Below the pieces are notes generated by a model that did not search any database, had not been told where the DNA came from, and saw only the letters and a list, made by a program, of their open reading frames with translations. DNA of 64,000 bases from Romanomermis culicivorax (taxonomy: Eukaryota > Nematoda > Enoplea > Mermithida > Mermithidae). Position numbers and translations under genes: made by a program. The first letter of the stretch is position 1, and every line of letters starts with the position of its first letter. Positions 55,501-64,000 of the stretch are shown one piece after another. The stretch spans positions 310,001 to 374,000 of the forward strand of contig CAWUHX010000253.1 of the NCBI GenBank assembly GCA_963922205.1, read 5' to 3'.

Positions 55501-58500
55501 TCCTCTAATGTCTCGGTACCTGATAGGTTCTTTCCACCCAAAATCTGAGCCTTTTCCACGCATTTTTTTCAGAATAATGTGAAAGTGTGAAGAAGCCATA
55601 TTTTTTCAAGACGTAAAAAAACTAAGATTTTCCCCGAAAATCTTTTCTCCTAAAAACACCATAAGGATCCCTGGAAAAATTTCTTTTTTTTTGTTTTTTC
55701 GGGCATAACTCTTCTCCCAGACTTTTTCAAATATTCAAGGTCTGTTGATCACCGTGGGACAATGGCGCCGATTTTTTCCATCAACTACACGTGAAAGTAC
55801 ATTTTTCTTTCCTGAATTATAATCTTACCCTCTATTGACATTATTTTTGATGTAACTTGCCAAATTAGTCGAAGTGGCCGCGATATTGTGCCATTCAGTC
55901 GAACTTTCATCTCTCACTTAAGAAAATAAGGTGCAGAAAAGAAGAGTAGTATGACATTTTTATGGCCAAATAGTCTACTTCACTTACTATACTTATTGGT
56001 GGCGAGTGAGAAGCAAACGATTTTTCGCATATCTGTTCCACGAACAACTGGATCGCAACCAACACGACCGACAAGATGAACCAAATTGAAGGCTTGGAGA
56101 AAAAATGAATAATAATATACATGTAGCGGTCGGGGTCTGGGAGGACAAGCGATTTTTTTTTTGAAGCCGGAATTCACCGATTCCCCAAAAGTTTAGGGTA
56201 GAGGCCAGGGGGTCACTGATGGAGAAAAATCAATTAAGCCCGAAAAGGCTCACAAAATTTTTAATGTTTGTCTCAATGAACCGTACAAATGTATTCATTG
56301 CGGAAAGCGCTAAGAAAATTGGTATTTTAACATTATTTGTTCATAAATTAACATTTTTCATTAAAAATTGATATTTTTTCTGTATTTTTCGGGTCTTAAA
56401 GCATGGGGGGTTGTGACTACCATACGGCTAGCTATAGGATTGATAAATCGAGGGATCACCCAATGGCTGACCACAGGACCGACGATTTCTGAGGAGAGGT
56501 TTCCAACTGCACTTTCCCCCAACTACAAATAACTAGCGTGGGCCCAAGTAATACGTGTAATGGGGGTTGCCAATCATATGGAAATCAAAGGAAAGCCAGC
56601 CATAAAAAATGTCTGAATTTTCGTTGAATCGGTTTTGAACAAAAATTTCTAAAAATATCCTTTTCCACGCGAACAGTATCTCCAATCGTAAAACTATATT
56701 GAATCATCAAAATTGTCGATGCAATATAACGGATACCGTTGCTAATTGAATAGTCTAATACTTCGGTTAGTAGCCTCATACTTTTTAAATAAGAAAAACC
56801 GTTTGTTTCCCGCAAGGATCCATAAAGTTAATTTTCGATTCCTATAACTGCTTAATGACTTTGTCTAGTGAGGATGTTCCGGCTAACCAAAACCGTAATT
56901 TTTCCCGTAGCAGTGAAGCTTAACATTGAAAAATGGGATTTTTAGCGGGTATTTCTCGATTTTCACTTGTTTCAGGTTTTCTATATTGTGACAATATATC
57001 AAAAACGGCAATTTGTATGCGTCAGACAGAAACAGTTTTTTGCATTCTGAATTGAATTTTCCAAAACTTCCAGTTAAAAATTCCATAAATTTTTCTTTTA
57101 ATAGTCTCTATCGACTAGCAACTCATATATACCATTTTTCATGTCAAAGAACAAATGTTTTTATTTTCCACTCTTATTCGATATCTCAGAGAAAAAGTTC
57201 AAGACATAGCTGATTTCAACATCAGAATAGTTTTGTTTGACCATGTATATGAATGAATTTCTCAATCACATCTTACGCAAATCCTTATTCTCCAAGTGAC
57301 AGAGACATTCTATGTGGCTGAAGAATGAGGAATGAAAAGGAAACTTTTCAAAGTTTTATCGAAGGGATTGCATATATTCTAAATGTTTCATTCGCAAAAA
57401 TACAGTATCAATCGATAGGGATGTTCCGGCTAACCGAAACCGTGAAAACCGCCATTTTTTCTGAAACGGGAACCAACTGAAGCTAAGACTTTGAGGGTGA
57501 ATTCAACAGTTTTTTCAGTTGTCTGCATAGTTTTAAAAAAGCATAAGAGCATCAAAATTCAGATGAGAAGATAAAAATGACGCTGATGCAATGAAGGCTT
57601 CATTCAATAAGAGAATTAATCCCGTACGCACAAAATGCAGATTTTTATTATTTGAGAAATTTAATGAAATTAAATTTCAGAAATAATAGCGTCTCCACTA
57701 ACTCGTCTGAGATATGATTTCATAATGGCCGAGAGATGATCCCCACACCACTGAATAGCTGTTCTGAAGGCACACTCATGGCTGGTGCACTGAGGTAACG
57801 CCGTGCAAGCTTTCCCAAAGTTGGGTACATTTTTTTGTGAATTCGTCACTATTGAAGTGGATATTATGTGATGGGGCCCTTTGATTCAACCTTCCTTATT
57901 TCTAGTTTCATCACTAATCATGCCCTACTCACTTTTTTGATCAAGTTGATGAAACCTGGATTCTCGACAACACTAGGTTGATCATCAACAGCAATCATTT
58001 GCACAATAGCTACATCAATTTTTTCAGATCTCGGATCAGCATCATTCGTTTTCTTCTGTACAACAAAATGATAAGAGAACTTTGCTTGTCCATTTCACCC
58101 TTCAATTTTAATAATTATAAAATAGAGCATAAAAACTGAAACCGAAACCGCGGTTTTGAAAATCTGAAAATCGAAACCGCAAACTTAAAAAAATGCAAAC
58201 CGGAAACCGAAACCCAAAAAAATGAAACCGGACCATCTGTACTGTCTAGCTTAGTCAATCAAAAATACCAGCGCACCAAAAAATATTATCGTTAATTTGT
58301 AAAATCGAACATATACTACATTTTACAAAGTTAAACTCTTACCGAATAACTGCTGCCTAATTTTCTAACGCTTGAACTTCTCTGTTCTTAGAATCATATA
58401 TTGTTTTTAAGTGCGAAAAAAGAGACTGCACGTTTTTTTTCTGGAAAAAAATCCCATGTCTATTGGAAATGTGTTTTTTCATACATAGATTGAACTAGAT

Positions 58501-59105
58501 AGGACGCTCTAATCCAACGAATACACTTGGGATGAAACGAAAAGGCAAAGAATCCTTTACAAAATCTTTCTCTGTGAATGACACTTGTTCTCAAATTTTA
58601 TGCTTATCGCATTTCTGAATCCTAAACCAGAATAAATTTTTTTTCTTCGAGCTTTTTCGGGCCATGTGAAAAAGATAGAAAAACGCAATATTTGAAGTTT
58701 AATGATTGAAAAACATTTCAGATTTGCAAAATCGGTCGATTTTACGAATCAATCAAAATCACCAATTTTTGATTCTCAAGCTAATTTTGGTTTTTAGACT
58801 AAGCTTTCGGGAAAATCCTTCAACCTATGCTTACTATAGGAATTCGTGTGAGATTGATCATCGATTTGTTGTTGTCGTTCCCCTGCGGTTTCGTCGACCA
58901 ACGGAGTCGCCGGTTCCGCCTCCAAATTTACCTCAGTTAATCCTTCGACGTTGGGCAAAACTTCTCGAGTTCCTTCCGGTTCGGTCGTATCGGGTTCAGC
59001 GACGACCGTTTCGGCGACTGGCGTCGCTTGACACATCGAAGGCGCGGTGGCCGTAAAGTTACGGATGAAAGTACGCGGCAAATTGAAAACGCAACGGAGA
59101 AGCAT
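46527..59105 (-). CDS. Mitochondrial single-stranded DNA-binding protein, 5 exons, 209 aa
   Basis: Exons: 59105-58835, 56092-55988, 55916-55829, 46750-46656, 46597-46527. All are GT-AG; phases 1, 1, 2, 1 join to 210 codons with TAG stop. Exon 1 gives an Arg-rich, acid-poor start (about residues 1-22) typical of a mitochondrial presequence, then an unusual 65-residue Glu/Thr/Pro-rich acidic stretch. Exons 2-5 give the SSB OB-fold: [14 protein letters not shown]...VCFSLAT (about 92-122), TEWHNI (about 132-137), [21 protein letters not shown] (147-167, in two parts), and ERIDIL (187-192). Length of the OB part matches mtSSB (human about 148 aa in total). It would bind ssDNA as a tetramer during mtDNA replication. 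Intron 3 is 9.1 kb and intron 1 is 2.7 kb, both full of transposons. Assignment of exon 1 rests on phase and presequence, so is less certain. Confidence 0.88.
46787..47130 (+). repeat. Dispersed repeat, copy of 3925-4330
   Basis: Same ordered landmarks as the copy in the secreted peptide gene. It lies in intron 3 of mtSSB. Confidence 0.5.
47382..47614 (+). mobile_element. ACATGCA-family MITE
   Basis: It starts ACATGCACA and ends TGCATGG, with the family's internal landmarks in plus order. Intronic. Confidence 0.7.
48410..48480 (+). repeat. GAGCGC/ACATTAGA repeat, inverted partner near 55455-55515
   Basis: 'gcgggcattagagcgcagggacattat' here corresponds in reverse complement to 'tctgcgctctaatgtccgcgctctattgtccc' at about 55470-55505. 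A small dispersed family placed on both sides of the 5.2-kb transposon. Confidence 0.5.
48745..49960. repeat. Foldback pair of a pyrimidine-rich repeat
   Basis: 48745-49140 and 49590-49960 are inverted copies, with ends of the type 'gcgattccaagcgagcgatcg', 'gtaataacactttcttc', 'tttctttgtatgtattt' and 'aacaaaacattacaagttgtcattt'. A third, plus-orientation copy lies at 59985-60270. A family A copy (49222-49405) sits between the arms. The hydrophobic ORFs here are artefacts of T-rich sequence. Confidence 0.65.
50948..51365. repeat. Dispersed repeat family B copy
   Basis: It has 'tacatgtaattgggg', 'aaatcgtcgaccatatgg', 'tagcccattgggcgaccgcccc' and 'ccccaaaattttgggaattactgaccccc' in order, as at 11640-12000 and 59413-59815. 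Nested in the 5.2-kb transposon. Confidence 0.65.
51531..52100 (+). pseudogene. Broken gene with CCNPF and [14 protein letters not shown] motifs
   Basis: Frame 1 runs from the ATG at 51531 (after TTTTTCAG) to TAA at 51782, ending [11 protein letters not shown]. The reading resumes at about 51795 ([16 protein letters not shown]), shifts frame within a T-run near 51850, and continues [17 protein letters not shown], then TGA in place of a codon, then ARANFF through GTRENHFKP. The SHGK.xCDGIGGTVKR and GTR..H.F.P motifs are hallmarks of a widespread, functionally unassigned animal protein family often met in transposon-rich contexts. Here it lies in the middle of the 5.2-kb inverted-repeat element, so it may be the decayed element-encoded protein or captured cargo. 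At least one stop, one frame break and an upstream stop make it non-functional. Confidence 0.6.
53072..53088. repeat. GC hairpin, one mismatch
   Basis: CCGGCGCGAAGCGCCAG followed by 'aaaattttcgatg', the usual context, nested in the 5.2-kb transposon. Confidence 0.65.
54102..55236. mobile_element. 1.1-kb MITE nested in the right arm
   Basis: It interrupts the right arm between 'catctggcaaa' and 'aaaaatttcatg', which are contiguous in the left arm. Its ends carry inverted GGACAATTCG...CCC motifs (54114 region and about 55221-55229), with G+C-rich GGGGGCGAATTG repeats near the right end. A short A-run is duplicated at the junction. No transposase frame. Confidence 0.75.
56869..58241 (-). mobile_element. 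Decayed hAT-family transposon
   Basis: The left end TGAGGATGTTCCGG and the reverse complement of the right end, TACAGATGGTCCGG, agree at 10 of 14 bases and resemble hAT termini. Flanks TTGTCTAG (56861-56868) and CTGTCTAG (58242-58249) are a 7-of-8 target duplication, the hAT length. AACCG-type subterminal repeats lie at 56880-56895, 57431-57446 and 58137-58232. It contains the transposase relics below and sits in mtSSB intron 1. Confidence 0.65.
57669..58062 (-). pseudogene. hAT transposase remnants
   Basis: Two fragments on the minus strand. 58062 to about 57936 reads ...[20 protein letters not shown], then [10 protein letters not shown], the conserved segment before the catalytic core of hAT transposases. 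About 57836-57669 reads [19 protein letters not shown], then [16 protein letters not shown][22 protein letters not shown], the C-terminal hAT dimerisation motif. A TGA at 57722-57720 replaces the usual Arg/Lys codon. The core between the two parts is missing, so the gene is dead. Confidence 0.8.
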
Positions 59106-59412
59106 TTTTTCTCGCTGTTGATATTAAATCGAAAGGGAACTTTGAAATTTAGTGGTCGAATCTGAAATTATGAACATTTTGTTACTATTGGATCAAAATA
59201 AACAACAAAACAGTTTTAATATGGAACATCTGAACAATAGGGTTTAGGGGGTTGGCCAGGCCGAGAAAGTAGTCGAACCCATCCGAATAGCGACATGAAT
59301 ATTTCTTTTCTGAAAACTCGACAAACTGGGTGTGTCGATCCATATATATTTAAGAACATAATTTAAAATGATGACTAGTGATGTGCGTCATAGAAATTTC
59401 CATACCCGGATC
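59106..59412. other. 5' flank of the mtSSB gene
   Basis: No other gene. An acceptor-like AACAG lies about 9 nt 5' of the ATG on the minus strand, so the leader may be spliced. No TATA box stands out. Confidence 0.4.
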
Positions 59413-59815
59413 ATGTATGTATGTGATTGGGGGGGGGAGGGGAAGTGCTATGGGAACCCTCTCCCAGAAATCGTCCACCATATGGCTAGCCATTGGGTGA
59501 CTGCCGCCAGGATTTTCCAATCCAATGGCTAGCCATATGGTAGCCTTAGGGACCCCCATACTTTTGATGGGAAAAACACTGAAAAATGTCAATTTTTTGA
59601 TTAAAAACGTCAATTTTTTGAACAAAAAATGGTAGAAAATGTAAATTTTTTTTGGCGCTTCGCGCCATGAATACATTTTTTCAGTCTTTTTAGAAAAAAT
59701 TACTATTTTTAAAACTATTTTTCCAACTTTTTTCGTTAAAAAAATCTAATTTTTTTTTGAGAAACCCCTACCCCCAAAATTTTGGGAATTACTGACCCCC
59801 GACCAAGGGGCCCCG
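59413..59815. repeat. Dispersed repeat family B copy
   Basis: It contains 'tgtatgtgattggggg', 'agaaatcgtccaccatatggctagccattggg', 'ggcgcttcgcgcca' (GC hairpin relic) and 'ccccaaaattttgggaattactgacccc' in the same order as the other copies (phrases quoted in parts). Confidence 0.65.
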
Positions 59816-59984
59816 TATGATCCGGATATCCGTGTTTTTTGCACCTACGAATATCCGGATATTTTTAATGTTGCTTGCAGAGGTAAAAAGAAGTCACATA
59901 CTCACATATCAAGTAATAATACACTGTGTCAATTACAATACTACTCGTTTTGTTGTTGAAACTTCGTGTAACAATGAAGAGATA

Positions 59985-60270
59985 TTCCCAACTGAGCGAT
60001 TCCAAACGAGCGACAAATGTAATAACGCTTTCATCATATTTTGCTTCTTTCCCTTATATTTTTCTTTGCATGTATTTCTTTTTTTCTTTCGTTCTGTGTG
60101 TTGCTTATGTTTTCGTTTTATGTATGTTTTTACATTCTTATCTTGTCTCTGCTTTCTTTCATTTTCTTTTTCATTATCATTCACTTTTTTCTTTTTTACT
60201 CATGAAACAATACATCACAAGTTGTCATTTTTAATAAGCATTGTCTCCCAAATAACTCGTATAGAATTCG
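59985..60270 (+). repeat. Pyrimidine-rich dispersed repeat, third copy
   Basis: It matches the left arm at 48745-49140: 'gcgattccaaacgagcgac', 'gtaataacgctttc', 'tttctttgcatgtatttc', 'catgaaacaatacatcacaagttg'. The T-rich ORFs on the plus strand and K-rich ORFs on the minus strand are composition artefacts. Confidence 0.65.
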
Positions 60271-60279
60271 GCATGCTCT

Positions 60280-62390
60280 ATTTCCCATTTAATTTTATTG
60301 CTCACTTCGGAATAGCTTACATGTGAATAACCCCATAATGTAGCACGTAACTTCTCAGTAACCCTTACTTCATTTTTAAACAATGAAAATATCCGGATGA
60401 ATTCTCGGCTGCTTGCTTTATTTTTGAATTTTAGTTTGCCCGACTGGAAACTCATTGAATTCGGTGAAAAATTAGACCTTCATCCACGAGATAAATATTA
60501 AAAAGAATCGTTTTCCTGCGTAATGGAATATCAAAACAAAAATTTTTTTCGGAATTAATTGCCGATATTCATGTCCAAGTTAAAATATATACCTATCCCA
60601 CTTTTTTATGCGTATAATTATGATTGGTAAACTACGGGCTTCAGATACGTTAGACCGAAAGTGGAGAAAAAATGTTTGACCTCTTTTGCCATCAAATGGC
60701 GAAAATGTTACGGTCGATCATCGATAGTTGCAGAATGTGCTGAAAAAAAGAATTTTACGACGTTTTAGAGTCCTCGAAATCAAACTTCTTCGGCGCGATG
60801 CGCCGAACGAGTTACTTTTGTCAGCCCAGGTTTTATTTTTAGGTCATTTGGAAGCCACGACTCCTAAAAATTCTGATTGGCTCCTAAAAATTTAGCGGCA
60901 CAAGCCAGATTAGCTGGTAAAAATTAAGGAATTTCAGCATAATTCAGGTGTTTTCATCTTCGAATTTCAAAAAATATCGCCGCTCCGCGGAATTATATCA
61001 TGTTTGTTTTTAAATATTATTCTCTGATGCTGCAGTTGTGTTCATCAGATGTGTGGCACGAAATGTCCATTTACACAACAATAGCTTTATGTATTTTACA
61101 CATGAAGCATTGATTTGATTTGGATTTTTAACGGTTCAAACTATCCGAAACTATATTAAACTATTGCACTTGTGGAATCAACAGAGCGATGTCACATGAC
61201 CTATGTAAAAAAATTATGTGCAGTCACCAACGAGGTGTCAGGAATTCGAAACGGCTAAAACGGCAGTTGTAATCGAATTGGTCTCGCGTGTTCCCAGTAG
61301 AATCATGCTAATGCACAATGTTTTATTTGTTGTAAAAGCTGAGTTGCTATCAGAACAATAGAAAAGTTGAATTATATGTGTTTATCTGAGCAATTCGCTC
61401 AATTAGACGAAGAATGGACAAAGGAACATGTAATGCCAACTATAAGATTGACTTTAACTGAAATTTTAATACATATGATTGAGTGAATAACGATTGATCC
61501 AATATATTAGCCTTATTATTCTGTGTGTGTGATCGAATGCGTTTTCACAATGCTTGATATGCTATGTAAGGCTTCTACTGTGATGTTAAAGTGTATTTTG
61601 GAATAAATTTGTTTAAAAAAACTATTTTTTACTACCACATTCGTTTACAAACATCTTACTTTTGGCTCGTTGAAATTTGGATTGGAATGTAAAATTTTGA
61701 TCCTAGGAGCCAATCGGCCTGTGAATTTTCACTTGGACTCAAAATGTTTTAATCAAATATCAGAATCTTTTCAAGGACCGCAAAAATATTTTGAGAAAAT
61801 AACCGAGAAAAATCTGGCTTAGGATCAAACATTTACCGATAATATCTTGATAATAAACAGCCATACGCATTAGCTAAAATGACATTTTCTAACCGCGCAG
61901 ATAAATAATATGGAAAAATTATTAAATATATTAAAAATCGCGCCGGAAAACTTCAATAATTTTCAATTTTACAACGCGTAAATGCATCTGCGGACAGGAA
62001 ACCATAAAGTTTTTCCTCAAAGTGATGCCTAAGCACAAAAAAATTGCCTCAATTTCAAAAAAAATTCCTCAAAAATGGTCGATTGAGGAAAAAACTGTGG
62101 GCACCATTAAAACGCTTGAGAGAACATTAAGCTGGCTCGGCCTACGATCTTTTGCGAAAAAACAACAAAGGGTAAGCGAGTGTCGGAACTTGTTGTTATT
62201 TCATATTATTTCAAGGAAGCTTGTAAGATTGACTCTTCTGACATATTGAACATTTTCGCATAAGTGTCTCGTCTTATTAAACTGAAATAAAACATTGTAA
62301 ATTACAATCTGACAACAGCTTAATTGCTGCCTAATTTACTTGACAGCTTGTTGCAACATTGCTACTATATGTAGTGGGTAAAAATTTTTC
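60280..62390. other. Old repeat mixture, no gene
   Basis: Fragments of the GC-hairpin module (about 60790, 60975 and 61940), 'ggctcctaaaaatt' repeats (60855-60900, shared with 23170-23280 and 52250-53280), and a 'tttttcctcaaa' module at 62010-62100. I see no supported ORF or RNA. Confidence 0.45.
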
Positions 62391-62394
62391 AGTA

Positions 62395-63320
62395 CAACCC
62401 ACCCCATAGAAAAAAAATCTTGATTACGCCAATGGTTGGGGGGCATACCTGTATTTGGGGGGACCCCCCCAACTAGGCCAACCATGTACCCAGCATAACC
62501 CAACCCCTCCCCCCAACTGGTCGGACGTCTTACAGGTATGTTGAGGGGGCATACCTGTACTTGGGGGGATCCCCCCAACTTGGCCAACCCTGTACCCAAA
62601 ATCATTTACCCCCCCCCCCCCCCCCAGTTGGGAAAAAATTAAAAAAATTTGGCAAAAAGTGTATGTTTTTTGGCCTTTTTGGGGGAAAAATTTCGACTTT
62701 TTCCTACCCCCCCCCCCTAACTGATCGGATGTCTTACAGGTATGGATATCGTTGATAATGGCACAATGTTTCGATCGGAAATTAACGCGATTTTCGACTT
62801 TATTTTCTCTAGTCTACATGTTGTTAAATATACATAGCATAGATATTCGAATCAATTTGAACTTCCTGAACAATTCTAGAGCTATTTAAATCATCTCAGC
62901 ACTCCATTTATTTTTGGAATTTCGTGAAATATTTTGTTGCACAGTTTTTTCTCTTCTCACTGACATGGTTAGATGAAAAATAGGTTGGGCACGATCTTTA
63001 CAAAAAATTAATGCGTTAAACAATAACTTTTTATCATACCTGTACTTGGCGGGGGTCGGGGGGGGACCCCCCCCCCAACTCGGCCAACCCTGTACCCAAA
63101 ATCATTTCCCCCCCCCGTTTGGAAAAAAATTTTTTTTTAAAAAGTGTATGTTTTTTGGCCTTTTTTGGGAAAAATTTCGACTTTTTCCTACCCCCCGCCC
63201 CCCAAAATTTCGGATTTACCCCCCCCCCCCCACCGTTTTTTTTTCCTCAAATGGGGTCTTTTGAGGAAAAAAATTTCGAAATAAGGAAAAAAATTTTGGG
63301 TATGGTTCTCATTGAGGAAA
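62395..63320. repeat. C/G-run repeat, inverted relatives of 19.93-20.35 kb
   Basis: Repeated 'catacctgtacttggggggatccccccaac', 'tggccaaccctgtacccaaaatcatt', runs of 10-17 C, and 'ttttttggccttttt.gggaaaaatttcgac' units appear at about 62440-62640, 62650-62750 and 63035-63240 (phrases in parts). The ORFs through these runs are not genes. Confidence 0.75.
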
Positions 63321-63391
63321 AAATTTTGGGGAATTCAAAACCGAAAAGTTGCGTTTTGGTGGACTTAAAAGGGTTAAAATCTCAAAATTTT

Positions 63392-63408
63392 CCGGCGCTT
63401 CGCGCCGG
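63392..63408. repeat. GC hairpin
   Basis: CCGGCGCTTCGCGCCGG, perfect 7-bp stem with TTC loop, preceded by 'aaaatttt'; reverse orientation of the 23082 copy. Confidence 0.75.
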
Positions 63409-63549
63409 TCATGGGTATAATCTTAACTATTTTCTTTCAGGCGCGGCCGTTAGCATATCTACTCCGACTTACTAATTAATTCTCAACAGTTTCCATCAAT
63501 CAAGTTAGCTCGTTTCATTTTCTAATCGTTAACAGTTCATCACAGGGTT

Positions 63550-63760
63550 TATTTTGCACACCGCAACCAAATTTCGGGCTGTGCAACCAAATTTATTCTG
63601 CCAAGTTGCACAGTGCAACTTGAGGCCTGACTGCTCTTTTGATAAGGTTATTGGGTTTTCTGTCCGCAGATGCATTTTTATGCGTTCTAAAATGGAAAAA
63701 AAAATAATTTTCCGGCGCTTCGCGCCGGGTTTCAATTAATTTATAATTTTCTATATTATT
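63550..63760 (-). repeat. GC-hairpin module, inverted copy
   Basis: It reads, in reverse, the module of 23741-23905: hairpin (63712-63728), paired 'atgcat', 'ctgcggacag', 'ccaataacctta', 'caaaagagcagtcaggc', then 'gttgcacagcccgaaatttgg'. The two copies are alignable over about 190 bp. Confidence 0.75.
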
Positions 63761-64000
63761 CTAGTACGCGGTTAGAAAAGGTCATTCTAGTTAGTGCTTA
63801 AGGTTCTAATTATCATCATATTATGGTTAAATGTTTGATCCTGTATTGTTTTTTGACGAAGTTGATGAAAACCAACATTTTTCTCGATAATTTTCCCAAA
63901 ATTGTTTGCGATCTTCACAAAAAAAATTGAATTTTGACTTTCATGTGATTAAAACATTTTGAGTGTATAAGACAATGCTAGAAATTTTTGGCGCTTGAAA
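63761..64000. repeat. Copy of the 17.45-17.65 kb repeat, cut by the window end
   Basis: 'gcggttagaaaaggtcattctag', 'gatcctgtattgttttttga', 'ttttcccaaaattgtttgcgat' and 'tgtgattaaaacatttt' follow in the order seen at about 17450-17640. Confidence 0.65.

Noticed and set aside
56585-56815. Minus-strand frame with [15 protein letters not shown], faintly like the start of farnesyl diphosphate synthases
   Set aside because: Only a few scattered matches, no aspartate-rich motif, no convincing splice sites.

Overview
This is eukaryotic nuclear DNA from an animal. Genes are rare, carry GT-AG introns, and sit in a very repeat-rich, A+T-rich background. I infer a small invertebrate, possibly a nematode. 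The hints are weak: splice-acceptor-like sites just 5' of two start codons, which would fit trans-splicing, and one short interstitial TTAGGC tract. The species cannot be fixed from this window.

Three host genes could be assembled exon by exon with matching splice phases; most of their coding exons fall below a simple ORF view. (1) A plus-strand gene (3066-5048, 3 exons) encodes a 119-residue secreted protein with six cysteines. (2) A minus-strand gene (13710-7150, 5 exons, 728 aa) encodes a multispanning RING-H2 E3 ligase of the TRC8/RNF139-RNF145 family. (3) A minus-strand gene (59105-46527, 5 exons, 209 aa) encodes a mitochondrial single-stranded-DNA-binding protein. Its 9.1-kb third intron holds a 5.2-kb DNA transposon, and its first intron holds a hAT remnant.

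The rest is mobile and repeated DNA. The centrepiece is a 14.2-kb, nearly fresh Ty3/Gypsy-type LTR retrotransposon on the minus strand (30422-44625). It has 591-bp LTRs that differ at about five positions, a TATT target duplication, a primer-binding site and a polypurine tract. It carries an intact gag-pol ORF and, where env would sit, two small ORFs joined by an ATGA overlap plus an intact 1580-residue ORF with an N-terminal DEDDy 3'-5' exonuclease-like domain.

Other elements with visible boundaries: a miniature LTR element with three LTRs, each holding a tRNA-like Pol III unit (25974-26682, CAAC duplication), lying inside the arms of an older inverted-repeat element; an 879-bp solo LTR (24346-25224, CTAA duplication); a DNA transposon with about 690-bp terminal inverted repeats (50118-55311, TGGA duplication) with a 1.1-kb MITE nested in one arm; a mariner-like MITE (19142-19883, TA duplication); and a hAT remnant (56869-58241). 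Several MITE families, minisatellites, G/C-run repeats and a dispersed repeat with a 17-nt GC hairpin fill 13.7-24 kb and 59.3-64 kb.

Region by region: 1-3.0 kb, minisatellite and unassigned DNA; 3.0-5.1 kb, secreted peptide gene; 5.3-7.0 kb, MITE and minisatellite; 7.1-13.7 kb, RING ligase; 13.7-24.3 kb, repeat island; 24.3-29.6 kb, LTR and foldback elements; 29.6-46.5 kb, large retrotransposon and its flanks; 46.5-59.1 kb, mtSSB gene with transposon-filled introns; 59.1-64 kb, repeats.
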